Shown: positions 21,376-32,648, counted from the stretch's first letter. The stretch: 64,000 bases of DNA from Blepharisma stoltei (GCA_914767885.1 CAJZBQ010000033.1:969658-1033657), one strand, 5' to 3'. Notes: generated by a model from the letters alone, not told the origin. Numbers and translations: made by a program.

Positions 21376-23839
21376 ATGGAAAATCTATTTGAAGAGCAAC
21401 ATGAGCCAGCAATAAGGCTGGTTGATTCCATTCTAATATTAGGTTTATCTGTGAAAACCCTCAGAAGTAATTTTTATCTAGATATTTTTCTTGAAGGGAA
21501 AGATTCAAGCATCCCTGAATTAATTGCTAACTCCTCCTTTAAACAGACAAAAACCGCTGAAAAAATTAACCCCCTTTTTTGCTCGCTCTTAAAGAGGGAG
21601 TAAGCTCCCACCGAATTCTAAAGAATTCACACAGGACCAAATTAACGTAACACAAATCTAGATGATATTTACAGACCGAGAAATCAAACTCGAACATAAC
21701 TGCATGCCTCAGACTTATTACTCAACTACAATTACTAACGAAAAAGGTTACTTCACAAACATCCACTGCTTAATTACCTACGAAAGGGTTACCCCTGAAA
21801 TTTTAGAGCAAACCAAGTCACGTAACGTCCCGACTGGCCTTTTGCATTTTATCCCAAATACAGTTGAACAAGCTTTTGAATCAAGCGACTTAGTCTATTA
21901 TGCACCAATTGCTTTATGCCTGCTTACAAAAAGCACCTATATCGATGCGTTTCGGAATATTTTAGAGTCATTGTATAGTTATATTTTTGAAATTAACCAA
22001 AATGAATCGTCACTGATCTCCAGCATAGAATTTATTAGAAATACATGTTTTTTGCTGAACGACACAATAATTCCTCCAGTTGAAGTAGAGTTTACAATTG
22101 AGGTCGGAAAAACTGAAATTTTGCTGCCAGTTGATAAGAAACTTAGCCTGGGGCATTATGAAAGCTGTGTCGCTATTTTGGTTGATTTGGTTGATATAAC
22201 TAATATCATCAGTTTCTGGGAGAGCTTGCTGCTGAGCAGACATGCGTTTATATTTAGTTGCAATGAATATTTGTTATTTTTAGCACTTGAAGCATTTAAA
22301 AAGCTGATTTTCCCTATGAACTGGACAATGAGCTATATTCCAGTTTTAAGCAAGCACCTGCTTGACTACTTGCAAGTGCCTGTTCCTGTATTAATCGGGC
22401 TGAATAATAAATATATACCAAAAGAAGAAGCCATCAGTAAAGAGCCAGACGCAATGATTTTGGACATTGACTCAAATATTTTATACAACACAGTGCCTTC
22501 TTTACTTTGTGACTGTGAAAAAGCTTTACTTTGTAAGAAAATTCAGTTGCTAAAAGCCTACTACTACGTTAACTATGAGCGGCTCTATTCTTTTAATACC
22601 CACCAGCTTGAAGAAAGCATCCCAGACAAAGAATTCATTAAAAACGCTGAAAAACTTCTAGAGCCACTGGAGCGAGCTGAAAGACAAGAATGCTTTGTCA
22701 CTCTCCTCAGACATGCATTTTTAGACATCTTTTTAAAAGGAATAAGCAAGTTTTCAGCGTACTTAGTCAAGGATGAAGAAACAAGGCAATTTGAATTCCA
22801 AGAAGATGAGTTTTTGCAAAACATTTCTCTCTGCAGTGAAAGCTGCAAAATGAAGGAGTTTTGAAAAGGGTTCATAGACTCCGTCACTTTTATGCAATTT
22901 TTATATTATTTTGGAAAATTTGATGAATCTACCTTAGAAAGGTTTAAAGAAATAACGAAGGCCACAAATAATAAGCGGTACAATATATTTGAGCAAAACA
23001 AGTTTTTCTCAATGAAGGCTGCTGACAAAATTGTCCCAAAAGAGCTGATTGAATTTTTAAGTAATCATATAGAGCAGCTTCCTGAAGCTTTGCCAGAGCA
23101 GATTTTTATAAAGCACTCAGCACAAGAAATAATAGTGGAGATGCAAGACGCACGTAAACAAAATAAAGAATATTATGAAACTGGAGAGCTTAATGAAACT
23201 CTAGTGAGGATTTCCTTTAAAGACAATTTAGAAGAAAAAGCACACCCAAATATATTTTATGGGAAGCATGGAATAATCAGAATTCTTAATAGTGCCATCT
23301 CTTGCCAGTACCGGAGTATTTTCCGTCAGATAAGCACTTCCGACACCATAATAAGCGAAAATCTATCATTTGATATTCAAAGCTACCCTGACAGATGAGA
23401 ACCATTTGCAATTAAGCTTCTATACAAGCTGAGAAAAAATAAAAAAGACTGAAACATGCGTGAACTCTACGATTTATGCATGACAATAAATCGACTAAAT
23501 ACAGATTATCTGCCCCGTTACCACGCTGCTAGTGTAGTCAAGTTAATTTATGAAAAAAACCAAAGTATGGTGCGAGTTTTAACCCACGGAGAAGGAGTCC
23601 TCTCGCGCATTGCCAAAGCGTTTATTGAAGTAATAGAAGCTAATCTTCTGGCACCTCAAGAACGTGCCACAGCTGATACTGAAGAATTGCTATCCCCCAT
23701 TACCCCACTCACGCCCCGAGTCATGTTTAACATGTCCTTTAAAGATGTCACGATGGACATGAGGGACTCTCAGCGGGTTCGAGGTGACCATGGTAAAAGA
23801 AAAACAAGAATCATTAAATTTAATTTGAATAATGATTAA
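21376..23839 (+). CDS. DENN-domain protein (probable Rab GEF)
   Basis: 804 residues after removing a 34-bp insertion and a 15-nt intron; the total is divisible by three. ATG at 21376. uDENN: VDSILILGLS, then IKLPPNSKEFTQDQINMIF across the two junctions, then CLITYERVTP. Core DENN: ALCLLTKSTYIDAFRNILESLY, VAILVDLVDITNIISFWESLLLSRHAFIFS, LIFPMNWTMSYIPVLSKHLLDYLQVPVPVLIGL. dDENN: CKMKEFWKGFIDSVTFMQF, whose Trp is TGA at 22862-22864. A second half (to 804) is helical and unassigned. DENN modules exchange nucleotide on Rab GTPases; the target Rab is not predictable. Its TAA at 23837-23839 lies 10 bp from the next ATG on the same strand. Confidence 0.88.
21570..21603 (+). mobile_element. 34-bp miniature insertion in uDENN, TAA duplication
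   Basis: TAA at 21567-21569 and 21601-21603 flanks 31 bp that begin CCCCC and end GAGGGAG. The right part (TTTTTTGCTCGCTC...GAGGGAG) resembles the outer end of MITE family A (TTTTGTTCGCTCACGGAGG). Removing 34 bp turns a frame ending KRE-stop into EKIKLPPNSKEF, so it is an internally deleted MITE derivative that still needs removal. Confidence 0.75.
21647..21661 (+). other. 15-nt intron in DENN gene
   Basis: GTAACACAAATCTAG, 15 nt with GT...AG. Joins QDQIN to MIFTDREIKLEHN in frame. Confidence 0.9.
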
Positions 23840-23849
23840 TAACTCTAAT

Positions 23850-26800
23850 ATGGACCAAATTGGGTATTTAAAAGATTTATTCGAACAAAGGATTTCCCAG
23901 ATAGCCAGGCAAGTCCAAGCATTTTTTGATGAAATCAACGGAGACGAAATCTATAGCGCTATGAGAGAAAATTCTTTGAGCCAAGAATTCGCAAGCCAGA
24001 GAGCAAAAGAGCTGTTTGAAGAAATCATAGGCGGAGAAAAAGAGACAACGATTCTTACTCCTGCAGCTAATAATTATCTTTTTTATTTTTTAAAAAGTGT
24101 TTTTTATATCGATAATATGGATTGAGTTAGACGGGTTCATGCCATTTTATCGAATCATTTTTTCTCGTTTGGCATTTACTCAAGGATTTTGGTCTAAAAT
24201 TTTCCTCCTGATACACTTGATCGAATGCTAATGATTTTTTCATAGCAAACGCCTCAAGGATATTTCTTACAAGGAAAAATATACGATCAACTTGTGCCAG
24301 AGTTTTAGACTTCAAGAAGAGCTGGCTCAGAGGAGGGCTGAATGCAATAAATTTGAAAAAATTATAAGAGAGCTAGAAGATAAGCTGAGGTTCGAAGAGT
24401 CTGACAAAGAGCGATCTTTGAGAATTGCTCACGATTTGAAAGCAGAGCTGGGTGAAAGCGAAGCTGTTTTAGAAGACAGATTAAAAAGAAAAGACATAGA
24501 ATGGCTACAAAAAATAGAAGAGACTTCAAGAATGCAGAGCAGGAAATTTGATGAAGAAAGATTGCAGTTAGAAGACCAAGTTAGAAATGCCATCAAAGAA
24601 ATAGAAAATTTGAATCTTCAGAAGCAAAGGGATTTAAGCAGAATTCGTGAACTTGATGATGAGATAAACAAGATGAAGATGGCTGTAGAAAACGCTGAGA
24701 AAAGAGAACAGCAATGAAAATCCTCAGCAAGGGCAGTCGAAGATAATAGAGCCAGCATACAAGCAAAGCTGGAATTTTTAATCGACGAAAATAGAGACCT
24801 CCAGGATAAATTGGAAAACACTGAAAATGAAAAACAGAAGATTTTGGCCCATTTTAGAGCATATCAAGATAAATATGAAGAGGTTTCAAGCTCAAGCCAC
24901 AAAGCGTTGCAGGAAATCGTTGAAAAAGCAAGGACTAAGTCACGGAAATTAAAGCAAAAAATAAAAGAGCAGAGAGGAAAATTGCAAGATTTTCAAAATG
25001 AGATGAAAAAAGCTATAGAAAAAATAGAAAGTTTAAAAATTGAAAATGAAACCTTAGTAGCTAATGAAGAAAAACTAAGAAGAAGTTTAGAAGACTCAGA
25101 AAAAAAGTATAGAGAACTAGATATCAGCATAAAAAAACGAGAAATTGAGCTAAAATCTCAATATGATAGGCAGTTTTTGCAGCTCCAATCACAATTCAAT
25201 TCTGACTTGCAACAAAAAACCGCTGAGTTTGAAAGAGAAATTCAATCAGAAATTGAGCTCAGAAATGAAAAAGAAAAAGAGCTGCGAGCGACTATACAAA
25301 ATAAAGCAAAAGAAGTTGAAAGAGACCACATCATGAAGACCGCCCATCAGAGCATTATAGAAGAAAAAGAAAGAACCATCAATAAAATCCACCAAAATCG
25401 GATTGAAGCTTTGACATCAGAATTCGAACAAAAAATAAGCGAATTTAAAGAAGAAGTCAGCCAACTTAAAAAAGAAAACGCTGGATTAAATGAACTTCTG
25501 TCAAATTCCAAAGCTCTTGAGGCTCAAGCCCAAGAAGAACTGTCAAATAAAACAGAAAAAATGCTTTCCGAAATAAAAATCAAAACAAACACAATTAGAG
25601 ACCTTGAAAATGAAAAACTTGATTTGCTAAATAAACTTGATACAGCTGGAGAGCTGCTAGAAGACCTAAAAGACTCCAAAAACGAAGAAGCTAGCCTGAG
25701 ATTCAAATATGAAACTGAAAACTCTAATCTCAAAGGAAGACTAAACGAGCTGGAAGACCAAAATACGTATCTAAAGCGCCAAATAAAAAAATACCAAGAT
25801 GAACAATTAAAAATTAACCACGGCCATAAGCGGCAACCCACTAGCCATCGCCCCATCTCGGCTCCGCCATAGTCCCAGAGCGAGATTCTGATGCTACCAT
25901 ACTTCTCGCCCGACGCCATTTTGGATTTCCGAACTGACCACCTCCCCAGAGGATCAGCTCCTTGGGCAGAGCTACGTCTGTCAAGTCCCCGACGGTCTCG
26001 ATGAGAAAAGACCATGTGGTAGGCAAAACCTGTCTAGCCCATCTGGCAGGGACAGGAAAACCTTCGAGGGAGAATAAAACTTCCCTCTTCGGCAAGGCAG
26101 CCCAAGCCTGAAGGCCTATAATAAGAGGGACAGAGGTCCTTGCTTTCAGCTTCATCAGGATGGGCCCTACCTGATCCATAGGGAGTGCGCCTCAGAGTCC
26201 AATTTCCGTCAACGTCACCATTTTAATTCTCTCAAGATGAGCAGGAATATGTAAAAAATGAAATGGTCGAAAAAAAATTTTTGGTCCAAGAAAAGGAAAA
26301 ATCGTTCCAGCTTGAAACAGAAATTGATAAAGCTCACAAAAATATAGTGAAGCTTGAAAACCAAGTAGACAGCCTTGAAAGGAGCTTAGAAGAGCTGTCT
26401 AATCAGCACTCTGAAGCTAAAAATAGAATAAGGGAGTCAGAAGATTTCACGAGGACTTTATCCACAGATATAGACGCAAAGGAAAGGAAAAATAGAGAAA
26501 TAATTGCTTCTTTGGAGCAAGACAACTATGAGCTCAAGAAATTAGCAAGTGCAAGGAAGCTAGAAATAGAAAAGGCAAAGGACGAACTAAAAAATTTTGA
26601 AGCCCTATTTATAGAAACGAGACAAAAAGTTAACGATTCTTTCGAAAAAATAAAAAGATCGGCGAGGTACAGCATTCAAGGTCTCAGGACAGATTTATCA
26701 AACATAAAGTTAGCTTTGGAATATGAAGTAAGCTCCTTCATGGACTCAACTCAGTCAATGATCCAAGAAATCGCTATAAAGCTCATTGAAAAAGAAGTAT

Positions 26801-28089
26801 CTGACAAGCGAAAAATCGATTATAAAATTGCTGAAATTTCAGAAGAAATGAAAAAACAGTGGAAATCAAAATTAAGCAAAATTGAAGAAAATTTATTAAG
26901 AGAAGAACTTACCTGGTGGGATGATGCTGATATGGACGGAATAAGAAGAGCAGCGAAATCGTTGATTGACAAGAAAAAATACTCACTCCCCCCCCCCCCC
27001 TCCGTGAGCGAACAAAAAAATTTTGTTCGCTCACGGAGGGGGGTTATTTTTTTTTTAAAAAAAAAATTTATATATAAATTTTATAAAAAATATTTTTTTC
27101 GAAATTTAAAAAAATCCTAATTTGCAAAAATTGGGAAGCAAATATTAATTTAATTTGCAAAATTTATGTTTTAAAACGCAATTTGTTTAAAATTAAACAG
27201 AATTAGCTCTAGATTTCATTATACTAATTATCACTTATATATCAAATTTTTTTTCCATTAAAATTTTTTCTATTAAAAAAATTTTTGTTCACTCACGGAG
27301 GGTGGGTTTTTTGGTCAAAAAATGGCGATTTTTCTAATGGTTTTGTTCGCTCACGGAGGGGGGGGGGGGGAGTCAGATAATGAAGTTCTCAAATGCAATG
27401 ATTATTCAAAAAAGCTGCAAGGACAAGTCGACAATTTGAATAAGCAAAACCAAAAATTGCACCTGAGGCTTCAAGCTAACTCTGAAGCTTTTGACCAGCT
27501 TCAAAGAGAAGTAGCTGACGAATCCACAAAAATAAAATATAACAGTCAAAACTTGCTAAGAAAATCAACGCAAGAGTTGCAAACAAAATATGAACAAGAA
27601 ATAGAAAAATTAAGAGAAGAGGTGAAGCAGAAAGGAAAAGAAAAAAATGAACTGGAAACGAGGCTGAAAAGGAAATTCATGGAAGAAATGGAGAAGGTGA
27701 AAAATCAGTATGAGGGCAGAATTAAAGGGTATAAAGAAGAGCTTGATAATGAGCAAGAAAGGGTGGAAAGGCTGAATAACCAGCTTCAAGGGGCTGATAA
27801 AGAAGGGGTTTCCATGAAGCAAAGACTTTTAGACGAAATTCAAAGCTTAGAAATTAGAGTGCAAGAATTAGAAGGGTTTTTGGAACAGGAAAGAACACAA
27901 AAAGACCAGCTTGCGAAACAAAGAATCACTGAGCTACAGGAATTGACAGAAAAAATCAAAGTCTTGAGGTCAGAAATTGCTGAAAAGGAAGACAAGCTTG
28001 ATATGTACATCAAAGAAAATCGAAATCTGAGGGCTGAAATCTCGTCAATTATCGATGCCAGAAAAAGTGTTTTTTCAGCTGAATTTTAA
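23850..28089 (+). CDS. Long coiled-coil protein, unknown
   Basis: ATG at 23850 (MDQIGYLKDLFEQRIS); an in-frame ATG at 23832 overlaps the DENN stop. After removing 235 bp (24053-24287), 438 bp (retroposon-like) and 390 bp (MITE), the CDS is 3177 nt, 1058 residues. It is nearly all heptad-type coiled coil rich in E, K, Q and R from about residue 70 to the end, with a more globular N-terminus and a central less regular part (TWWDDADMDGIRRAAKSL). No motor, calponin or membrane segment is present. One TGA Trp lies at 24715-24717. Such proteins are common in ciliate basal bodies and cortex, but nothing here proves a location. Confidence 0.8.
24053..24287 (+). other. IES-like insertion in coiled-coil gene, ACGAT repeat
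   Basis: The frame is lost after GGEKETT and regained at CQSFRLQEELAQRR. ACGAT occurs at 24048-24052 and 24283-24287. Removing 235 bp gives KETTINLCQSFRLQEEL in frame and makes the whole gene divisible by three. The interval is AT rich, has several stops and no clear inverted repeat. The border lacks TA. Confidence 0.6.
25806..26232 (-). mobile_element. GC-rich retroposon-like insertion in coiled-coil gene
   Basis: CAAGATGAACA (25795-25805) and CAAGATGAGCA (26233-26243) flank a GC-rich 427-bp block. Removing 438 bp joins RQIKKYQDEQ to EYVKNEMVEKK in frame. Read on the minus strand it starts AATTAAAATGGTGACG, matching the ATGGCGAC-type start of the other elements, and contains AAGGAGCTGATCCT, also found at about 44155-44175. 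The ORFs inside (25524-26179 minus) are shadows. Confidence 0.72.
26986..27372 (+). mobile_element. MITE family A copy 1, TCA duplication
   Basis: 387 bp flanked by TCA at 26983-26985 and 27373-27375. Terminal repeat CTCC(C)n then TCCGTGAGCGAACAAAA. The left end is a hairpin of the repeat and its inverse; the core is AT rich and begins TTTATATATAAATTTTATA; the right side has an inner repeat (GTTCACTCACGGAGGGTGG), a spacer containing AAATGGCGATTTTTCTAATGG and the outer repeat. Removing 390 bp joins DKKKYS to DNEVLKC in frame in the coiled-coil gene. Confidence 0.93.
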
Positions 28090-28280
28090 GTTAATATTTA
28101 ATTCTAGTAAATCTATAGCATTCTTTATTTAGCAGAAGTTCTTAAATGTCGAAAGAATATTTAATAAATATTTACCAAAACTAATTACATAATGGTGCAA
28201 AACAAAATCAAAAGCAAATTAATTTAGTCAGGGTTATATTGATCTTATTAAGCAAAATTTTCCTGCCTGCTTCTATAAAA

Positions 28281-29846
28281 ATGGACCAAATCAGAGCTTC
28301 AATCCATGGCTTTCAGCATCCTTCATTCCCTGATTATATTGGGCAGGTAGAATTCTTTCCACCAGAAGATAGCTTTTTTGCAAGTGTTGGGTATGCCCTG
28401 GTGTCAAGAGTCCTGGTAATGAAAAGCAATGCCCAGGACTTATGCAATAGACTACAAGAATTTTGTACGAAGCTCAATACAGCTCCTTTGCAGAGTGTGA
28501 TGTATACGATTAATAGTGGGAAAACTGATAGAGATCCAATTGCTGCGATTAATGAACTCTACCAGGAAGGAGGATGCGAAGATTTAGCAGAGTCCATCAA
28601 AGCAATTCTTATTGCTAAGCTCATAGCTGATAATAAGCACAGTGCTGCCAAAGATATAGCAAATAGGAAGCCTGTCGATATAGAAACTGACGTATGTTTC
28701 AATGCTTTAAATGTAGAAGCAGACGTTGCTATTCAACTCTACAAATTTGATGGGACGGTCCGCACAATTCATCGGCAAAATGTTAGGACAAGCATTTCGC
28801 TTTACGTTGACGAGTATCTTAATTGGAGCGTACTGATTCATCAAAATGAAAACGAATTTTCTTCAACACATAACGTTGACTTGCTAAGAAGCGTTCCTTT
28901 TAAGTATGGACATACACAAAGAGGATTCTCACCAATGAAAATAGCGAAATTGGGAGTTTCAATGGCTCCGCCACCTCCAGCTCCAGAGCCTGAAGACCCA
29001 GACTTAGTAATAAAGCAGCTGATTGAAGCCTTAGCTGGAGTTGTTGACAAGCAAAAGATTGCTGCAGATAGAGACATAAAAAACGATTTGAAAAAATTTA
29101 TCCAGGACTTCCAAAAGTTAAAGCCTGAATGAAAACTTAGACAGCTGGAAGGCCTAGAAACATATCTGAACAACCTCAGTAACTGCAATCATGAGAACTG
29201 CACCAGGGTTTTTAGCTTTTGTGGAGCCACACATTGCGTTGAGTGCTTGAAGGAGAAAATTTCCAGAGAGAAATTAGAAAGGAAAGCAGACATAAAGTGC
29301 CCTTGTGGACAAAAAGTAGCGAATCAAGACTGTTGTGAATTTGGACTCATGAATATTTTACAAAACTTCGGCAAGAAAACAAGGGATAATCATCCAGGAA
29401 CATCTAGTTCTACTGCACCGATGGGAGGGACTGCATCGCCTGAAGTGTCAATTTCAAAAAAGCCGTCTATAGCTAGCTCTACTTGCTTTATCTGCAATGA
29501 GAGAATTTCAGCAAGAGAGAATAGAGTGAATATTGATGGTCAGTTTGTGCATGGAAAATGCGCGGCTCAAAGTGTTCCTAAACCTGTGTATCAAGAGACC
29601 ATCTCAATGAAAATATGCCAGCTATGCAAGATCAACACTTCACCTTCTAATATATTATGCGAAAGAAATCACTATCCATTATGCAGAAGCTGTGCAATCA
29701 AATGGAGCAATGGCGTATGCCCATATTGCAAGGCGTCGTGCCACTATTGCAAAAATCCAATTGATACCAGCAAAGAGGATTACACGCCATTTGCAGATGG
29801 AATAATGGTTCATAATTCTTGCTATTACCAATATAATCCAAAATAA
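28281..29846 (+). CDS. Multi-zinc-finger protein with possible degenerate OTU fold
   Basis: 521 residues, ATG at 28281; one TGA Trp at 29129-29131. Residues 1-200 have a pattern that loosely recalls otubain-like peptidases (PEDSFFASVGYALVSRVL, INELYQEGGCEDLAESI, VEADVAIQLYKFDG, LNWSVLIH), but the Asp-x-x-Cys catalytic motif is absent, so any OTU fold would be inactive. A proline patch (APPPPAPEPEDP) precedes a helical segment. The C-terminal half holds a RING-like cluster (CNHENC...FCGATHCVECL...KCPCGQK), a LIM-like cluster (CFICNERIS...DGQFVHGKC) and a RING-like end (CQLCKI...CERNHYPLCRSCAIKW..GVCPYCK..CHYCKNPI). Ubiquitin-related function is plausible but not shown. Confidence 0.7.
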
Positions 29847-30459
29847 GCTAATTAGATTTGTTAAAAATTGGTCCCTAGACATTTTAGGTGACTATATTCA
29901 ATTAAATTATGTTTGAAATTGAGTAATATAGCTATTGAAGCGCGGTTATTAAATTAATAATTGCTCCTCTTAATAGTGAAAACATTTTTATCCCTATTGC
30001 ATGCATTTTCTAGAGCATAATAACATATATTGCCCTTTATATGAGAGAGCATTGAACTCTTAGAATGGGATGCTATATGTAGAATATTCATATTTGAATG
30101 GCTTCACTGTGGATTTCCATTTTGCACGTAAAATATCCTCCTATAAAAAGTCAACAGATTAGAGCTTTTTATAAGTGGTAAAAATAATCCATTAGGTAAA
30201 CTGAAAATTTGCTAATGAAGAATTTTTACTAAAATTGGCTTTTGAACTATCGGTATTGTTGCTAAAGTAATATTTATTAATATATGATATAAGGCTAAGA
30301 GAAATACCCATTCATATTAATGAATATAAAATATTTATATCAATGGCTTGAAGAATAAATTTATCACATTAACCATGAAAAGCTCCCTTTGAAAAATCTA
30401 GCAATTCTAAAAGAATAATAGAATATAATTTATTTATAATCAATTTTATATATATAGCT
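29847..30459. other. AT-rich intergenic region between convergent genes
   Basis: 613 bp between the plus-strand zinc-finger gene and the minus-strand zinc paralogue. Only A/T-rich sequence is visible, with no ORF or repeat that I can support. Confidence 0.5.
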
Positions 30460-30921
30460 TTAATTGATTTTGCTTTTTGGCTTTCGTCTTCTTCCAAAGA
30501 CTCGGGATCGGTGATACTCTTTCAAATAGCAAAGTTGGCATCTTCCCTTGGCATAGTGCTGGCGATCTCTATGAGGACAAGTTCAAGCCATTTTATTTTG
30601 GCCGAACATTCTGTAGCAATGATTGCACATATTCCGTGCATAAATTTTTCTATCAGTATGAGTGCATCTTCTTTCTTCTACCTCTGAGCCTAAGGATTCA
30701 AGCCCTTGGCTTTGGAGTTCACTGAGCTGCATCGCTTCGGATCTTTCGAGCTCTTCCAATTTGAAAAAGTCAAGCTTAGGAAGATCGAGGGTTGGGAAAA
30801 AACCGAATTCTGCAGTTTCACTTTGAGGGTTTAGTAATGAAAACATGCTAGAAAGCAGATTAAGTGCTGCTGGAGGAGAAATTTCATTTATTTCAGCTTC
30901 GCTTGGGTTTACGTCTATCAT
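30460..30921 (-). CDS. Small tandem CxH/CxxC zinc protein, paralogue 1
   Basis: 153 residues, ATG at 30921, TAA at 30460-30462; a TGA Trp after FGQNKMA extends the frame into the second zinc unit. Two tandem units follow C-x-H-x10-C-x2-C: CTHTDRKIYARNMCNHC and CPHRDRQHYAKGRCQLC, linked by YRMFGQNKMAW, ending in a basic tail (YHRSRVFGRRRKPKSK). The N-terminal 60 residues share with the paralogues a short motif LLSSMFSLLNPQS...LPKLDF. I do not know the family name. The basic tail and paired zinc units suggest nucleic-acid binding (inference). Confidence 0.75.
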
Positions 30922-32174
30922 TATGGTTATTATTATGGTAGATAATGGCCAATTATAAGCAGTTGCTTTACAAATTTAAATGCAAGATTATTTTTTATAT
31001 ATTTAATTTTAAGTTAAGATATGATGAGAAACGAATTATAAATGCCAAATAAGCAATTGAGTAATTATTGGGTTTATAACATATTAGAGAATCAAGTTTC
31101 TGAGAGAACTCATCAATATTAAAACAACTGCCATAACTCCTAATTAATTTTTATTTTACTAAGGACTATATTTTCCTTATTATAAATTACCAACAATAAT
31201 TTGAAATAGCCAATGTTTACATAGAAACCTATATATATAACTCTCTTTATTTTTATTATATAAATATATAAATATTATATAAACATAATTCAATATAATT
31301 GCATTATTTAAGTCGAATTTTTATTTGTCTTGATAAGTGGTTGTCTAATTTTTTCTTTATAAATCGGTCAGCTTTTTCAGTATTGATAAATGGCATCAGT
31401 TCATGAATATATAATCGTAATTTTTTTTATCTTAAAAAGATGAAATAGCAACTAGAATTTTAGGCTTAAAATATGTTTTTGAGCTGATCTTTTCATTTAA
31501 AATATTTAAAACTTTGGATTTCAAATTTTTGAATACAATAAAATTCGTAAAATGGAATTTGGAGCAGCTAATTTATTTGTGCTTAAATTTAATTTTATTA
31601 ATAAATCTTAAAATATAACTCAAAAATTTCAAAATGAAGCAATAAAAATTTTGCATAAGTCTGAATAATGTTATATAAATTTATAAAGCATATATTTATT
31701 ATTATATTTGGATAAACCTTTATAATAAAAATTAACTATATTCTTTTAACTCATATTTTAAAATGTTAATAAATATAATTATAATATAAATAGCACGATT
31801 TAGCACGCAGAAAACCTCGAAAATGCTACGGCGCGCTGAAAAATTTAATTATTTCTTAGCTAAATAAAATTCACGTCCAATTATTAAAAATTTGTTTTTT
31901 ATGATTCAAATTATTAAAGCGTATTCAAATAATAAACTAAAATGCTTTAGCCAAGTAAATATTAAACCAAAATAAAATTTTGACTTCTTATTTATTATTT
32001 ACACCCTAAGATATTAGAAGATAAAGCCAATATATTGCATTCGTTAAAACTGTCAAAACTATATAGAAACTTTTAGCAAAATTGACTCGGCTTAGAAGCC
32101 ATTTTTCGCCCACAATCTAGCGGCTGCTTTTAAATTTCTTGATACTTTATATAATTTATATAATGATATGAAAA
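30922..32174. other. AT-rich intergenic region
   Basis: 1.25 kb between zinc paralogues 1 and 2. It is strongly AT rich throughout, with a short less AT-rich patch near 31795-31845 (AGCACGCAGAAAACC). No ORF with coding character and no inverted or direct repeat that I can support. Confidence 0.5.
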
Positions 32175-32648
32175 TTATTTACTTTTATTCCATTTTCTTC
32201 CATTGAGCTTCGACCGATGATATTCCTTCAAATAGCATAGCTGGCAGTATCCTTTAGCATAATGCTGGCGGTCTTTATGAGGGCATGCCCAAGCTGTCTT
32301 GTTCTGCCCAAATTTTCGATAGCACTGGTTGCACATATTTCTTGCATAAATTTTTCGATCCCTATGAGTACAAATTTTGTTATCAGATTGGCTTTGAGAA
32401 TCTGGTAGCGGATTTTGAATTGGGTAGGAATATCCGCAGTCCTCTAATTGGGTGAAATCTATTTGAGGGAGAAGTTTAGTGGTACTGACGTTGAAGTCTG
32501 TGCTCATCCCTTGAGGGTTTAATAGGGAAAACATATTTTCCAGGATACTTTTCGCTGGAACTTCTTTTAAAGGAGATATTTCGAATTTATTTCCTATCAT
32601 TGTGTAAATTGAATTACTGGTGGCATAATGGCTGATATTTGTACTCAT
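32175..32648 (-). CDS. Small tandem CxH/CxxC zinc protein, paralogue 2
   Basis: 157 residues from ATG 32648 (MSTNISHYATSN). Same architecture as its neighbours: N-terminal ILENMFSLLNPQG...STTKLLPQIDFTQLE, then CTHRDRKIYARNMCNQC and CPHKDRQHYAKGYCQLC, then YHRSKLNGRKWNKSK. In this copy the inter-unit Trp (KTAWACPH) is TGG, while both siblings use TGA at that place; this supports TGA=Trp by direct paralogue comparison. Confidence 0.8.
   Translation of the reverse strand: MSTNISHYATSNSIYTMIGNKFEISPLKEVPAKSILENMFSLLNPQGMSTDFNVSTTKLLPQIDFTQLEDCGYSYPIQNPLPDSQSQSDNKICTHRDRKIYARNMCNQCYRKFGQNKTAWACPHKDRQHYAKGYCQLCYLKEYHRSKLNGRKWNKSK

Noticed and set aside
24295-24309. GTGCCAGAGTTTTAG as a 15-nt intron
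   Set aside because: Correct length and ends, but it has no stop that must be removed and the donor lacks the usual GTA; either reading keeps frame, so it is not supported.
25524-26179. Minus-strand ORFs of 163 and 112 residues
   Set aside because: Lie across the coiled-coil exon and the inserted GC-rich element; reading through the element gives non-protein-like sequence.
27054-27120. Lys/Phe/Tyr-rich C-terminal extension of the 26263-27120 reading frame
   Set aside because: It is translation into the MITE core; the true exon stops at the TCA border (26985).
26986-27372. Autonomous transposon with transposase
   Set aside because: None of the elements in the window has an ORF inside beyond read-through; all are too short to be autonomous.
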